DNA of 64,000 nucleotides. It comes from Leptospiraceae bacterium. Its GTDB lineage: Bacteria; Spirochaetota; Leptospiria; Turneriellales; Turneriellaceae. Shown in pieces: positions 1 through 9,000 of the stretch; the stretch's first letter is position 1, and the number at the start of each line of letters is the position of its first letter. A model generated the notes under the pieces. It was not told the origin of the DNA and did no database searches. It saw only the letters and a list, made by a program, of their open reading frames with translations. The stretch spans positions 1 to 64,000 of the forward strand of contig JANWWS010000007.1 in NCBI GenBank assembly GCA_025055765.1, in the 5' to 3' direction. Position numbers and translations under genes: made by a program.

Positions 1-49
1 AGAGCAGCGGGAGTGCTGCAAGCACGCTATATTTTAAGGCGTTACGCAT
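1..49 (-). CDS. Start of a secreted protein, probably a second FlaA-type sheath protein (partial)
   Basis: Only the first 16 codons are in the window. They read MRNALKYSVLAALPLL, a basic n-region followed by a hydrophobic stretch, which is the start of a signal peptide. An AAGGAGA ribosome binding site lies just before the ATG, and the gene begins 20 nt after the stop of the flaA pseudogene on the same strand. In Leptospira, flaA genes occur as an adjacent pair, so a second flaA is the natural guess, but nothing of the mature protein is visible. Confidence 0.5.
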   Translation of the reverse strand, partial: MRNALKYSVLAALPLL

Positions 50-69
50 GGTCTTCTCCTTAAACTTTG

Positions 70-810
70 TCACCAGTTGTCCTTAATCTTGCTTCCAGGG
101 TATTCCGTATCACTCATGTCGGTTTTGACCCGCAGGTCATCGATGTAGAAATAAAAGTCCCCCCAGCTTTCATGCGGGTCGCATTCGACATAGAGGGAAA
201 CAAAATGCAAGTTTTTGTCAAGTAGGGCATAGCGTGTGCTCTGTGGTAACCAGCCAGGGATGGTCACTGTGTGTTTGCGCCAACCGAAGTAATCAAGCCG
301 ACCGAGCTTCAGCTTATGCAGATTGCCCTTGTAGTCACGCAGTTTGATGAACAGAGTGTGCCGGTAGTTGCGGCCCAGCGCCCAAACGGAGAATTGCCGC
401 GCGAGCCCTTTGATGAGGTATTCGTGTGGGGGTTTTATCTCAACCCGGTCAAAACCGCGTTCCTTAAAAAATGTCCTTACGCCCAGCACGTGGTTGGCAT
501 TCTTGGGATCGACGAGACCATCTTTGAACCGCTGTTTCTCTTCTTCCGAGAGCTATTTGGGATTGAACACATCATCAATGGGTCCCAGTTGGATCGTCTT
601 GCGCACTTTGGTAATCCCCAAAGGGGTGGTGGAGAATGCGCGCCAGTCCTCAGCAGATTCAAAGTCGTTGAGCAACACGTCTTGGACATCCGCCTTTTTT
701 TGTGTACGGACGGTCGAGGCGTCCTGCGCATAAAGTGCCACCCCGGTTGCGACTGCAGCCAAAACCAAGAGGCCGCTTCCAATGTGATTGTTTTTCATGA
801 GCCTAACCAT
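70..810 (-). pseudogene. flaA: FlaA flagellar filament sheath protein, interrupted by an in-frame TAG
   Basis: FlaA is exported and coats the periplasmic flagellar filament of spirochaetes. The chosen ATG at 810 follows a GGGGGAA ribosome binding site and starts a signal peptide ending near ALYAQ. The C-terminal half carries the family pattern FGWRKHTVTIPGWLPQ followed by DPHESWGDFYFYIDDLRV. A TAG at 555-553 falls after DDVFNPK and reading resumes in the same frame with LSEEEKQRF. Without that one codon the gene would be a normal 246-aa FlaA. Other genes in the window (panD, mtnP, the 2827-aa gene region) use TAG as a true stop, so suppression is unlikely. A sequencing error or a recent nonsense mutation are the simple explanations. 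It may be followed by a second flaA at the window edge. Confidence 0.8.
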
Positions 811-1051
811 GTTTCCCCCGTTGCCTTCCGGATAGTTTTTGCTCACTCCGAAAAGCCTTTTCTGCTGAAACTACTATCGGCAGGACAAGCGGTTTTCTTT
901 AAACTAACCTAAGCATTTGGCTGAGCCAAGACAAAATCACCATCAAGGGGTGTGACAAAAGCATAAGGCGCGAATAGAGATCGTAGGGACGTGTTCATGA
1001 TTGCATGAAAGCCAAGATGTGGTGTGCTAAGGAATATTTACCACAGAATTT

Positions 1052-1400
1052 TTGCGGTTTTACCCAAAAACCCTCGCTGGGATGCTTACTGGCATTGTGG
1101 CATTTTTCTGCTCTTTTGGGCTTTCGGGGACTTTGGTTTTGCAAAATAACGTAGGCGATGGGCACCACGTGGGTAGAGGATATACCTCAAGGCGTCACAC
1201 ACCGAGGCAAGACCAATTTGGCAACTCCGTTGCTATCTCAGGCTCAACAATTGTTTTGGCGGCACTTAGGGAAGATTGCAGCCAGGCGACAATAACCAAT
1301 ACCGATGGCGTGGCGTTTCGGATCACTCTGCCGGAAACTCCGGTGCGGTCTATGTCTTTAAGGCTTTTGACGGATTTTGCCCGCATAAATAAAACGCTAG
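1052..1400 (+). pseudogene. FG-GAP repeat protein fragment, frameshifted
   Basis: The reading frame contains DQFGNSVAISGSTIVLAAL, a typical FG-GAP beta-propeller repeat. About 60 bases later the matching end of the repeat, SAGNSGAVYVFKAFD, appears in a different frame (around 1321-1378), followed by a stop. FG-GAP proteins of this style are common secreted proteins in Leptospira and marine bacteria. Only about one repeat remains, so this is a remnant rather than a gene. The start near 1052 has a hydrophobic segment that could be a degraded signal peptide. Confidence 0.65.
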
Positions 1401-1410
1401 GACCCACCGA

Positions 1411-1443
1411 GGAACCTCTGGAAACTGGCTTTTCAGAGGTTCC
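1411..1443. terminator. Strong inverted repeat between the FG-GAP and engB remnants
   Basis: GGAACCTCTG at 1411-1420 is perfectly complementary to CAGAGGTTCC at 1434-1443, and the pairing nearly continues through GAAA/TTTT around a short loop. It is followed on the plus strand by only CTTTAAC, so a full rho-independent T-run is missing. It lies between the ends of two converging gene remnants, which suits a terminator that has lost its tail. Confidence 0.4.
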
Positions 1444-1502
1444 CTTTAACTACACGCACAACGCCAAGCTTATTGTGGTGTTGGCGGATAGCGAATTGCT
1501 CA

Positions 1503-2127
1503 TCACAACGAAATCAAAAAATGGCGCACATACCCCAACCTCCAAAGGCGCGCTGCAGAAAAAGGCAACACTTTTAGGACTAGCTGGCTTTGTGCATAGT
1601 CGCCAACCTCCCCAAATCAGCCTGCTAAAGCTGGTCTGCTATATTGAGGATGAACAAAATCGGTACCTGCCGATCGCTGCAGATGGCAGCGATGGCACGC
1701 TCTTCTTCTGCAAGTTTGCTACGGCAGTCCATTACCAAAAGCAGAACTCCCGAGCGTTTGCTGCGTTCAAGGTATTCTGCCAAAATCGCGTGGAATTGCC
1801 CACGCAATGCCTTCCGTTCTTGCGCATAGCCAGGAAAATCTAGCAAAAGCACACCCGAGCCACTGTTTTTTTGATGGCATAGCCAACAAGGAGCTTGGTG
1901 CTGCCGGGCTGTGACGAAGCCCTCGCAGGGACAGCACACGATAAAAGCGCTTGCAATAGCGAAGACTTGCCGCTATTCGATCGGCCAAGGACCGCAACTA
2001 CCGCACGGGCAGGGGGCAGGCTATCCAAATCTGAGTACTTGCCAGCAAATTGTGTGGGTAGTTTTTGCGTGTCGGCAAGGATACCGGTCGAAAGGAAGCG
2101 CTTACCTTTCAGACTTGGCTCTATCAC
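1503..2127 (-). pseudogene. engB: Ribosome-biogenesis GTPase EngB (YihA/YsxC), broken
   Basis: EngB is a small GTPase needed for large ribosomal subunit assembly. The N-terminal piece starts with GTG at 2127 and carries the P-loop GRSNSGKSS and the switch-I-like PGSTK. The frame is lost at a 7-T run (1866-1872), after which the other frame continues with the G3-type motif LLLDFPGYA, a MDCRS segment and NIADQL where TKAD would be expected. In-frame stops then follow, and a further shift gives the typical C-terminal FSAARLW segment ending at a TGA at 1505-1503. Frameshift plus several stops make this a clear pseudogene. EngB is usually essential, so an intact copy should exist elsewhere. The gene start abuts an IS66 remnant. 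Confidence 0.8.
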
Positions 2128-2612
2128 TTGAGAAAGAAGTGCGCGAAGCGAATCTATCTGGGGATGACTTGGTCAAGTTTGGCCAAGAAAAATGCAAACC
2201 GGTGATGGAGACACTCCGTGACCGGCTTAATGAACGTCGTGCCAAGTCTTACGGCGCACACGGCACGCTGGATAAAGTGGTGAACTACGCGCTCAACCAG
2301 TAGTCAAAGTTGGTTTTATTTTTGGGCGACCAGTACATTCCTTTGGACAATACAGTAGCAAATATAATCCGTCCTTTTGTGGTGGGTCGCAAAAACTGGC
2401 TGATCTTCGGCAGTCCGCGTGGTGCTGAGGCGAGTGTTATGTTTTATTCCCAGGTGGCCACTGCGTGATAATGTGACCATGAACCTTACAAATACTTGCC
2501 CTACTTATTCGACCTACTACCCTATGCGCACACGCGGGAGGAAATCCGTGAACGATCCCTTTCCAATTACCACCATAGCGATTTCCCTCTAGATTTTTCT
2601 CTGGACAAATAG
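2110..2612 (+). mobile_element. 3' remnant of an IS66-family transposase
   Basis: Pieces in shifting frames match the C-terminal part of IS66 transposases (TnpC). They are a segment LEKEVRE...LRDRLNER...VVNYALNQ (2116-2303), then LDNTVANIIRPFVVGRKNW and FGSPRGAEAS (about 2344-2440), then EPYKYLPYLFDLLPYA (about 2481-2530), with a stop at 2610-2612. IS66 members have DNN.aErairp.v.gRKNWLF at this point. A stop after ALNQ and a frameshift near 2460 show it is dead. The first two thirds of the transposase are absent. The left edge coincides with the start codon of the engB pseudogene, suggesting the insertion event disrupted it. Confidence 0.75.
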
Positions 2613-3096
2613 CAAATCAAAATCTTGGGCTTTGCCCCCAGGTTGGCAAGCACCAGGTTTGTTTTAACCTTTGGTTGGGAGGTTACTTGTTGCAAAAATC
2701 AAAAAAATTGTTGACAGTATGGTTTGTCTTCTTACATTTAAACTGTTGTTTGACATAAACAAAATCGTGCGAAAGGATACCAAACCTAACTTCAGCCAGC
2801 TCACGGTTAAACTAAGCTACTTTAAGCTGGAGGAAGGGTTACATCGAACCCATGAAGGTAACCAACTCAGCTCCCGCCCAGTCTTGCGCGGTCCTACTTT
2901 TGCCTGCGTAACTAAGCGCGGCAAAGGTAAGGCTGGGGAGGGAATTTAAGTCTCCATATTCCTTTTACCTGGCAAGGTGATGGCCTCGCCCATTGTGATG
3001 CCGCGGTTTTCCGAGAGGCCAGTAACTAAAAAAATAATTTACTTTAAAGAGAGCTTCGATAACCGTAGCTTTGGGGGGAATTCCTAGGGGGGATCT
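2613..3096. other. 484-nt stretch without a recognisable gene
   Basis: A 92-codon frame at 2671-2949 and a neighbouring frame at about 2938-3030 have weakly protein-like stretches (for example LSYFKLEEGL and LHIPFTWQGDGL), with stops between them. They could be the remains of an outer-membrane protein, but I recognise no family. AGGGGGG at 3087-3093 is the ribosome binding site of the following gene. No RNA gene or array is seen. Confidence 0.4.
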
Positions 3097-5142
3097 ATGG
3101 TCTTTGGTAGCAGGGTTTGGCCTCGCACAATGGACAGCGTGGCCACCCGGCTTTTGTATTTAGCGGCAATCTTCTTGTTCAGCTTTATAGCCAATGCGCA
3201 TCCGCCACCGATTAAAAGGTTTCGTTTTATGGCGGCAGAAAAAAAGGTGCTGCCCGGCAATTCCACCGAAAACAAACGTGGCTTTTGTAGCGGTGAGATC
3301 AAAGCGGAAGACCAAATCGGGGATTTTGCAGTAGTTGCACTTTTCTACCACAATGGCTGTTACACCGACGGCAACTACAACCACAAAAACTTCCCCGTCG
3401 AATGGGGCGTCGCCGCCACTCACGACGGTCTCTTTCGATATCCGGCAGTGCGCATCCACCCGCCACAAAGTCGTGCGCGACAATTTCTTGCCTCGAACCA
3501 TGTCGGCTATTATCGCGCGGACCAAGATTTCGATATTTTTGTCCTCGAGGAGGGTCTGCTTTCCAGGATTGGCCGCACGGCTGCCGCAACGGATGGATAT
3601 CGCAGAGCTGAGGTGATCAACCTGAGTCTCGCTGAGCAAGCGCGAGTTTATGTTTTCATCCCGCAGGCTGAGGCATTCTCATCTTACCATAAAATCAGTG
3701 AGAAAACAGAGGCTGCACGCATTTATGAAGACAGCCATTTTTCAGTGGATAAATACCGCATCTCCGTCACGGGAAAAATTTTTGACACGGCGCGCGATTT
3801 CGATTTTGGGCCTGAAACACACAAGGCTGTCTATGGCCAAAACCGCACTTTTTTTTCGACAGCCACAGCAAATGGTATCGCCGTTATCTGGCAAGATCGC
3901 GCAAGCTTTGAAATCTATCTCAGCCTGCTCGACAGCGACTTTGCCACACCCCAGCAAAAGAAGCTACCATCGCTTGCGGGACATTTGCTTGCTGCAGCAA
4001 CAGCCGACGATGCTGGTAATATCTATTATATCTTAATTGAGAAAAATGAAAAAAGCTCTTTGAACAGGACGCTGCGCGCCAGCGCCTTCAAGGTTAGCCC
4101 CGAAGGACGTCTCCTAAAAAAAACTGCGCTTGATGCTTCAGAAAAAGGACTCAACATGACTGGTTTCAGTGACTCTCACATTTGCTCGATGCAGTATTCT
4201 AACGGTAAGCTAGGGGGCATCATCAGCCGCGACTTGCACCGTGCGAGCGACGGCTTAAACCACCAAGCTGCGGCAGCTTTTGTCATGGATGCGGAATCCC
4301 TCGCTATCACCAAAAATTATGGAATAATTACTGGCCATTCGTTCGGCAATGCCATGAGTATCAATCACGAGGGAAAATTTCTCGCGATTGATCTTGGAGA
4401 CAATTATCCGCGTGGGGTGCATCTCCACCGTTTTGACGAGAAAAATCACGAAAGCAAAGTAGTCTATACTTTCAAGACGGAGCACGCGAGCGGACCGCGA
4501 TCATCGGCTGGTCAGTTCTTTCCCCTCTACACCGAGATCAGCGGTGGCGGCAAGAAATACTACAGATGGTCGAACGATAACCGTACCTACTCTGAGATCG
4601 GCGGCGTGCACGAGCTAACCAATAGCATTGTCGTATTTTTCGTGGGCGAACCGGACAGCTCCGGCAGAGCGATCAATAATGCACGTGTCGGTAACTATCT
4701 CAACGATGCCCGCAACCTCGGCATGGTCACTGTGAAAAAAGATTTTACCTCACAGGACTACGTACTCTCACAGGGCATCAATGAGCAAGGGGGTTTTTAT
4801 TCCTTCCACGGTAGATTTTTCAAGCAGGAAAACCGGGGTATTGTTTGGCTGACAGGTCACAAGAATAAATCCCAACACAATGCCACGCGTGTGAAAACGG
4901 CAGCACTCGACAGAGACAGCATCTTCGTCCTCTATGAAATCTGGACCAAAACCCGCTATTCTTCGACACAGTTGAACGTGATAAAACCCGCTACGGGTCA
5001 AATTGTAGCGTCCGCCAACATAGGTCCAATTTTACGGTTGGGCTGGCGCGACGATTTACTCGTCAAAGATGGCAAGGTCTATGCAATTTCTGGCGATAGG
5101 GTAGATGGGAAACTGGATATCGCTGTGATCTCGGTGCGCTAA
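3097..5142 (+). CDS. Large secreted protein of unknown function, propeller-like
   Basis: I do not recognise the family. The 681-aa product starts after a good ribosome binding site (AGGGGGG, 4 nt before ATG) and has a hydrophobic export segment at about residues 16-34 ending in IANAHP. An internal ATG at 3130 would give a more usual signal peptide. The rest shows recurring short beta-strand-like stretches with aromatic and charged residues, such as GHLLAAATADDAGNIYYI and GIAVIWQDRASFEIYLSLL. That pattern suits a beta-propeller or solenoid but is not proof. A near-C-terminal segment (EIGGVHELTNSIVVFFVGEP) is distinctive and could be a search seed. Base composition is richer in CG steps than the downstream genes, and IS debris lies on both sides, so it may be acquired. 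It is the only intact gene in the first 6 kb. Confidence 0.75.
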   Translation: MVFGSRVWPRTMDSVATRLLYLAAIFLFSFIANAHPPPIKRFRFMAAEKKVLPGNSTENKRGFCSGEIKAEDQIGDFAVVALFYHNGCYTDGNYNHKNFPVEWGVAATHDGLFRYPAVRIHPPQSRARQFLASNHVGYYRADQDFDIFVLEEGLLSRIGRTAAATDGYRRAEVINLSLAEQARVYVFIPQAEAFSSYHKISEKTEAARIYEDSHFSVDKYRISVTGKIFDTARDFDFGPETHKAVYGQNRTFFSTATANGIAVIWQDRASFEIYLSLLDSDFATPQQKKLPSLAGHLLAAATADDAGNIYYILIEKNEKSSLNRTLRASAFKVSPEGRLLKKTALDASEKGLNMTGFSDSHICSMQYSNGKLGGIISRDLHRASDGLNHQAAAAFVMDAESLAITKNYGIITGHSFGNAMSINHEGKFLAIDLGDNYPRGVHLHRFDEKNHESKVVYTFKTEHASGPRSSAGQFFPLYTEISGGGKKYYRWSNDNRTYSEIGGVHELTNSIVVFFVGEPDSSGRAINNARVGNYLNDARNLGMVTVKKDFTSQDYVLSQGINEQGGFYSFHGRFFKQENRGIVWLTGHKNKSQHNATRVKTAALDRDSIFVLYEIWTKTRYSSTQLNVIKPATGQIVASANIGPILRLGWRDDLLVKDGKVYAISGDRVDGKLDIAVISVR

Positions 5143-5156
5143 CTCCCATTTCAATT

Positions 5157-5890
5157 CTAGGTACAACCCAGATAGGTAGCTGACACGCCAGCAAGCTCGT
5201 CAGCGATTGATTTGGCATGAAAATTTTCATGTGGCATCAAGCCATGAAGTTCTGGGTGTGGCCATTCATTGTTGTAATAGTCTTCATTGCATGCAATTAT
5301 CGCAATGATTCTTTCTAATTTCATGCTATGACGATGGTGCCGCCTTGACTCACCTTTGAAAGTTCGGAAGGAGCGCTCAATTTTGTTGCCCCATTGCTCT
5401 CGCCTGCCCGATGGAATCAGGTCATACCGCTCTTCGCTCGAGCTTACAATCCAAAAGCAACCCGGCGTGCTTTTTTGAACTGCGTAGGATGAAATTCGCA
5501 AACGCATTTGTTCGTAAATTCGGTACCCTTGTCAGTTTATATCACTTCGGGCTCTCCGTATTTTCCAACAAACTTATCAAAACACTCCAGTGATTCCACA
5601 ACGTCATAGCTATCTAGTGCGTGAATACTGAGCTTTTTGAAGTAGTCCTCCATCATGGCGCAGAAGTAAACGGGGTTCCCATGCGCATCGTTAATTTCCA
5701 GTGCCGCTGCGTCGATTGCGGCACGTTTTAGCGGGTCTTCGACAACATGGCGCTTTTTAGGCACAGATTTTTCCTCCGCGCTGGTTTTTTTCGAAATTTT
5801 GCGCCGCTTCAAAAGAGCAAAAATCGTCGAGTGCGAGAGTTTGTAGCCATGTTTAGGCCCAAGCCGGCCAGCTACCAGCCTGTCTCATTG
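5157..5890 (-). mobile_element. Degenerate DDE (rve-type) transposase
   Basis: The minus strand gives GRLGPKHGYKLSHSTIFALLKRR (a helix-turn-helix-like segment), then about 90 residues of integrase core ending KYGEPEVI. A TAA comes exactly where the chain should continue into TDKGTEFTNK, the second catalytic Asp motif. After a frameshift the third motif, NKIERSFRTFKG, with its Glu, appears in the 5157-5507 frame. So all parts of an integrase-core transposase are present but spread over frames. The family could be IS3- or IS481-like; I cannot place it more closely. No terminal inverted repeats were identified. It lies just 3' of the intact secreted gene. Confidence 0.7.
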
Positions 5891-5975
5891 CAAGGGCAGA
5901 TTTCAGGCAGCTGTCAAAAACACGTAAAAAAGTGTAACATTTGTCCCCGGAATCATGAGAAAACCAAATAAAGCC

Positions 5976-6003
5976 TTGACAAGCCGCGGCTTCTTATGAG
6001 AAT
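5976..6003 (+). promoter_or_regulatory. Likely promoter of tRNA-Ala
   Basis: TTGACA at 5976-5981 is a perfect -35 box. With a 16-nt spacer, GAGAAT at 5998-6003 is a fair -10 box (4 of 6). Transcription would begin a few bases before the tRNA at 6016. The spacer contains the GC-rich palindrome GCCGCGGC. Confidence 0.5.
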
Positions 6004-6015
6004 TGCGCAAAGAGT

Positions 6016-6088
6016 GGGGATTTAGCTCAGTTGGGAGAGCGTCACAATGGCATTGTGAAGGTCAGGGGTTCGACTCCCCTAATCTCCA
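6016..6088 (+). tRNA. tRNA-Ala (anticodon GGC)
   Basis: The 73-nt sequence folds into a full cloverleaf: acceptor GGGGATT/AATCTCC, D-arm GCTC/GAGC, anticodon stem TCACA/TGTGA with loop ATGGCAT giving anticodon GGC, and T-arm AGGGG/CCCCT around TTCGACT. The discriminator base is A and CCA is not encoded. The 3' end lies one base before the stop of the convergent TPR gene. Confidence 0.93.
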
Positions 6089-6089
6089 A

Positions 6090-9000
6090 TCACTCTTTTA
6101 GGCGTGCGCGGGCAATGTAGCGCTGCGCTTTGCTGTAAGCCTCCGAATTTTTGGGGATCTTTTGCCACACAGCAATGGCTTCCTTATATTTTCCTTGCCG
6201 ATAAAGTACGATCCCCTCGTTGATGAGGGCGTTTTCACTCTCACTAACTGGTGAAACAACCTGCGCCTTAGCCGCTGCTTGGCGCTTTTTCGCTAACTCC
6301 TGTCTAGCCTGCTCCAAAAGTTTGGGCGCATCCTCATAATCAGAAACAAGCTCAAGGACTTTGGTAAAATGCTCGATAGCTAGGGCATAGTTTTTCAGCG
6401 CAAGGGCCTCCTTTCCTTCTTTGTAAGGGATAGCTGCTTGGTTGCGCAATTCTTTACGAGCGCGACTAAGTCCCTTTTTAGCTTCCGTGTTGGCTGGGTC
6501 TACCTCTAAAACAGAACGGTATAAGGCAAAGGCGCGTCGGTAGTCCCGGCCCTCCTCTGCTCGGGCAGCCTGGGCCATCCAGTTATTGATGCGGTTTTTA
6601 CCAATTTCCTTAGCCTGGTTGATGTAATCACTTGCTCTTTTATCAAAAGGATTTAATTCTAACACCTTTAAGAAACTTTCAATAGAAAGACCTATATCTT
6701 GGTCAGAATTAAAGTAACGCAGACCCTGTTCGTAATACTCCTGCGCTTTCAAAGCATTTTCTCTTTTTTGCTGAATCTCTGCAGAGGGATCTAAACGGTA
6801 GGCCGCCAAATAATCGGCAGCTGCCTCGTTATATTGGGCTGCTCGCATTTTTTTATCGGCCTCAAGCAAAATCGCATTGCGCTCTTCAGCAATACGATCC
6901 AGGGTATCCTGTAACATTTCCCTTGCCTTCGTGTTTTGCGGATTTTCCTGAAGAGCACGTTCAAAAGCTGATTTCGCAAGCAGCCACTTGCCCTCCTCGT
7001 AATATTTTTGACCATTCATGAAATCAATAAATTTTCGGTTCTTTTGCGCTTCCGTAGCCTGGGCAATATAGCGGTCCACTAGGGGGTTTTGAGGATCCAG
7101 ATTTTTTACCTCCTTCCACTTAGCTATGGCTTTCTCATATTCCCGCTTTTTATACTCCCGCACCCCTTCTATAAAAAGCCGACTAATTAGCTCCTGGTTT
7201 TTTTCCCGTCCCAAAGCTTCTTCGCATAGCCGGGCATACTCCTGTGCCTCAGCGTTCTGGGGATCTTCTTTTAAAGCTTTGTTGAAAAAACCCAAAGCTT
7301 GCTCAAAATCTTTATTTTCATAGAGCTCTTTACCCCGCTTGAGATATTCAGCAACCAGAGCTTTGCTGCGTAGCTGTCTCTTCTTTTTTTCCGATTCCTC
7401 AATATAATTTTCCGCTACCTTATTGGCCGCATCTAACTCCAAAACCCTTTTCCATAGCGCTATGGCCTCATCATAGCGCTGGGCTTCAAATTCTTTTAAG
7501 GCCTGACTGTGCAACTGCTCTGTTTCTGCCCTTACCTTATCTCTTGCCTGAGCTAAGAGGCGATTTGCTTCTAGATGACCCTCGTCTAAAAAAACTACTT
7601 CATTTAAATGGTAGATAGCCTTACTGTAGTCCTTTGCATTATAAGCCCTTTGACCCTCACCAAAATGAAAGCGAATGGCTCCTTCTTTTTCATTTTGAAT
7701 TTTCTCTAGGTATTCCTTGGCTTCTTTATTTTCTGGATCGAGTTTAAGAGCCATATTAAAGTTTTCCACCGCAGCGGAAAATTTTCTCTTGCGGTAGTTT
7801 GTAAGAGCCTCATTCATAAAAGGCTTAATCTGCTGGGCTAAACTCGCCTCAGCACGGGGTATCATTTCCGAGGCTTCTTTAAAAGCAGGGTATGCACGAA
7901 GCGCCATGGCAAAATCTCTTTTGGCCTCATAAAATTTTTCCTCATTGTAATTCTTCATTCCCTTTTCATAAAAACTCTTAGCAGCCTCAAGTCCCTTAAG
8001 ACCAAGCCTTTCTGCCTCGAGCTCCTCGAGGGCCATTTGGCGATACTTTTTAGCATTCTCATGGTTGGGATTTAAGAGTAAGGCTTCATCAAACTCCTTT
8101 ATGGCTTCTTCATAAGTTTTTCGGCCATAATAGCTTAGACCACGATTATAGAAAACCTCGGCTTTCTGTAACTTTTCAATGCGTTCACGCTCTTTTAATT
8201 CTTCTTGCGAAAGTTCTTGTTTAATTTTAGCAAGCCAATTCTTAGAAGGCTCATACTCAGGATTTAACTTAAGTGCCTCAGCAAAAGAATCAATGGCCTT
8301 TAGTAGATCATTCTGTCGGTAATTTTCAAGGCCTTGTCGATGAAAAGCCAAAACTTTGTCGTAAACTTTTTTCTTAATGCGGTCTAAGTTTGGTTCCGCT
8401 TCCGCATCAGCGGGATTTATTTCGAGCACCTGGCGCCATTCATAAATGGCCTCTCCAAATTTTCCCTCACTTTCATAGCGGCGGGCTAAATCTTTGTGCA
8501 TATCTATGATTTTTTGCTCTTCTTCATCTAAAAAATTACCGGAACGCAAGTGCAAGAGACATCTTTGGCGGTAAAGATCTGCAAGTTTATGGTCAGGATT
8601 TAACTTAAGAATGCGGTCAAACTTGTCATAGGCACTTTTGTATTCCCCCGCGTTATAAAGCTCCATGGCCTCATAAAATTCGTAAAGTTCCTCATCAGGG
8701 TTGTTGGCCGATCTGGCACCAGATGAGCCACTTGTATCAAATCGCAGGCTTAGTCCTGCATGAAGCCTTGTTTCAAAAGCCAAAGGTTGCCATGCAAAGC
8801 TAAGACGGTAACGGTCAATCTCACTCATGATTCCAAAACTAAAGCCTGTTGGGGAGTTGCCGATAAGTAATTGCAGGCTTTTGCGCCAGAGCATAAGTTG
8901 GCCTGAGATGCGGTGTTCAAAAGAGTAGGGCATGTGACTATATATCCCCGAGTTGTGGCGCAATGTGTAGTGTAACAAAAATTTGCCATCCCATAAGACA

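Noticed and set aside
553-555. TAG in flaA as a reassigned or suppressed codon
   Set aside because: Other clear genes in the window, such as panD and mtnP, end with TAG and are followed directly by the next gene. There is no sign of a changed code.
271-912. Long plus-strand open frame opposite flaA
   Set aside because: It is the reverse of a clear FlaA coding sequence and resembles no protein family.
5976-6088. tRNA-Ala as the attachment site of an island in the first 6 kb
   Set aside because: The decaying region lies upstream of the tRNA 5' end and I saw no second copy of its 3' end. The boundary is noted but not called an att site.
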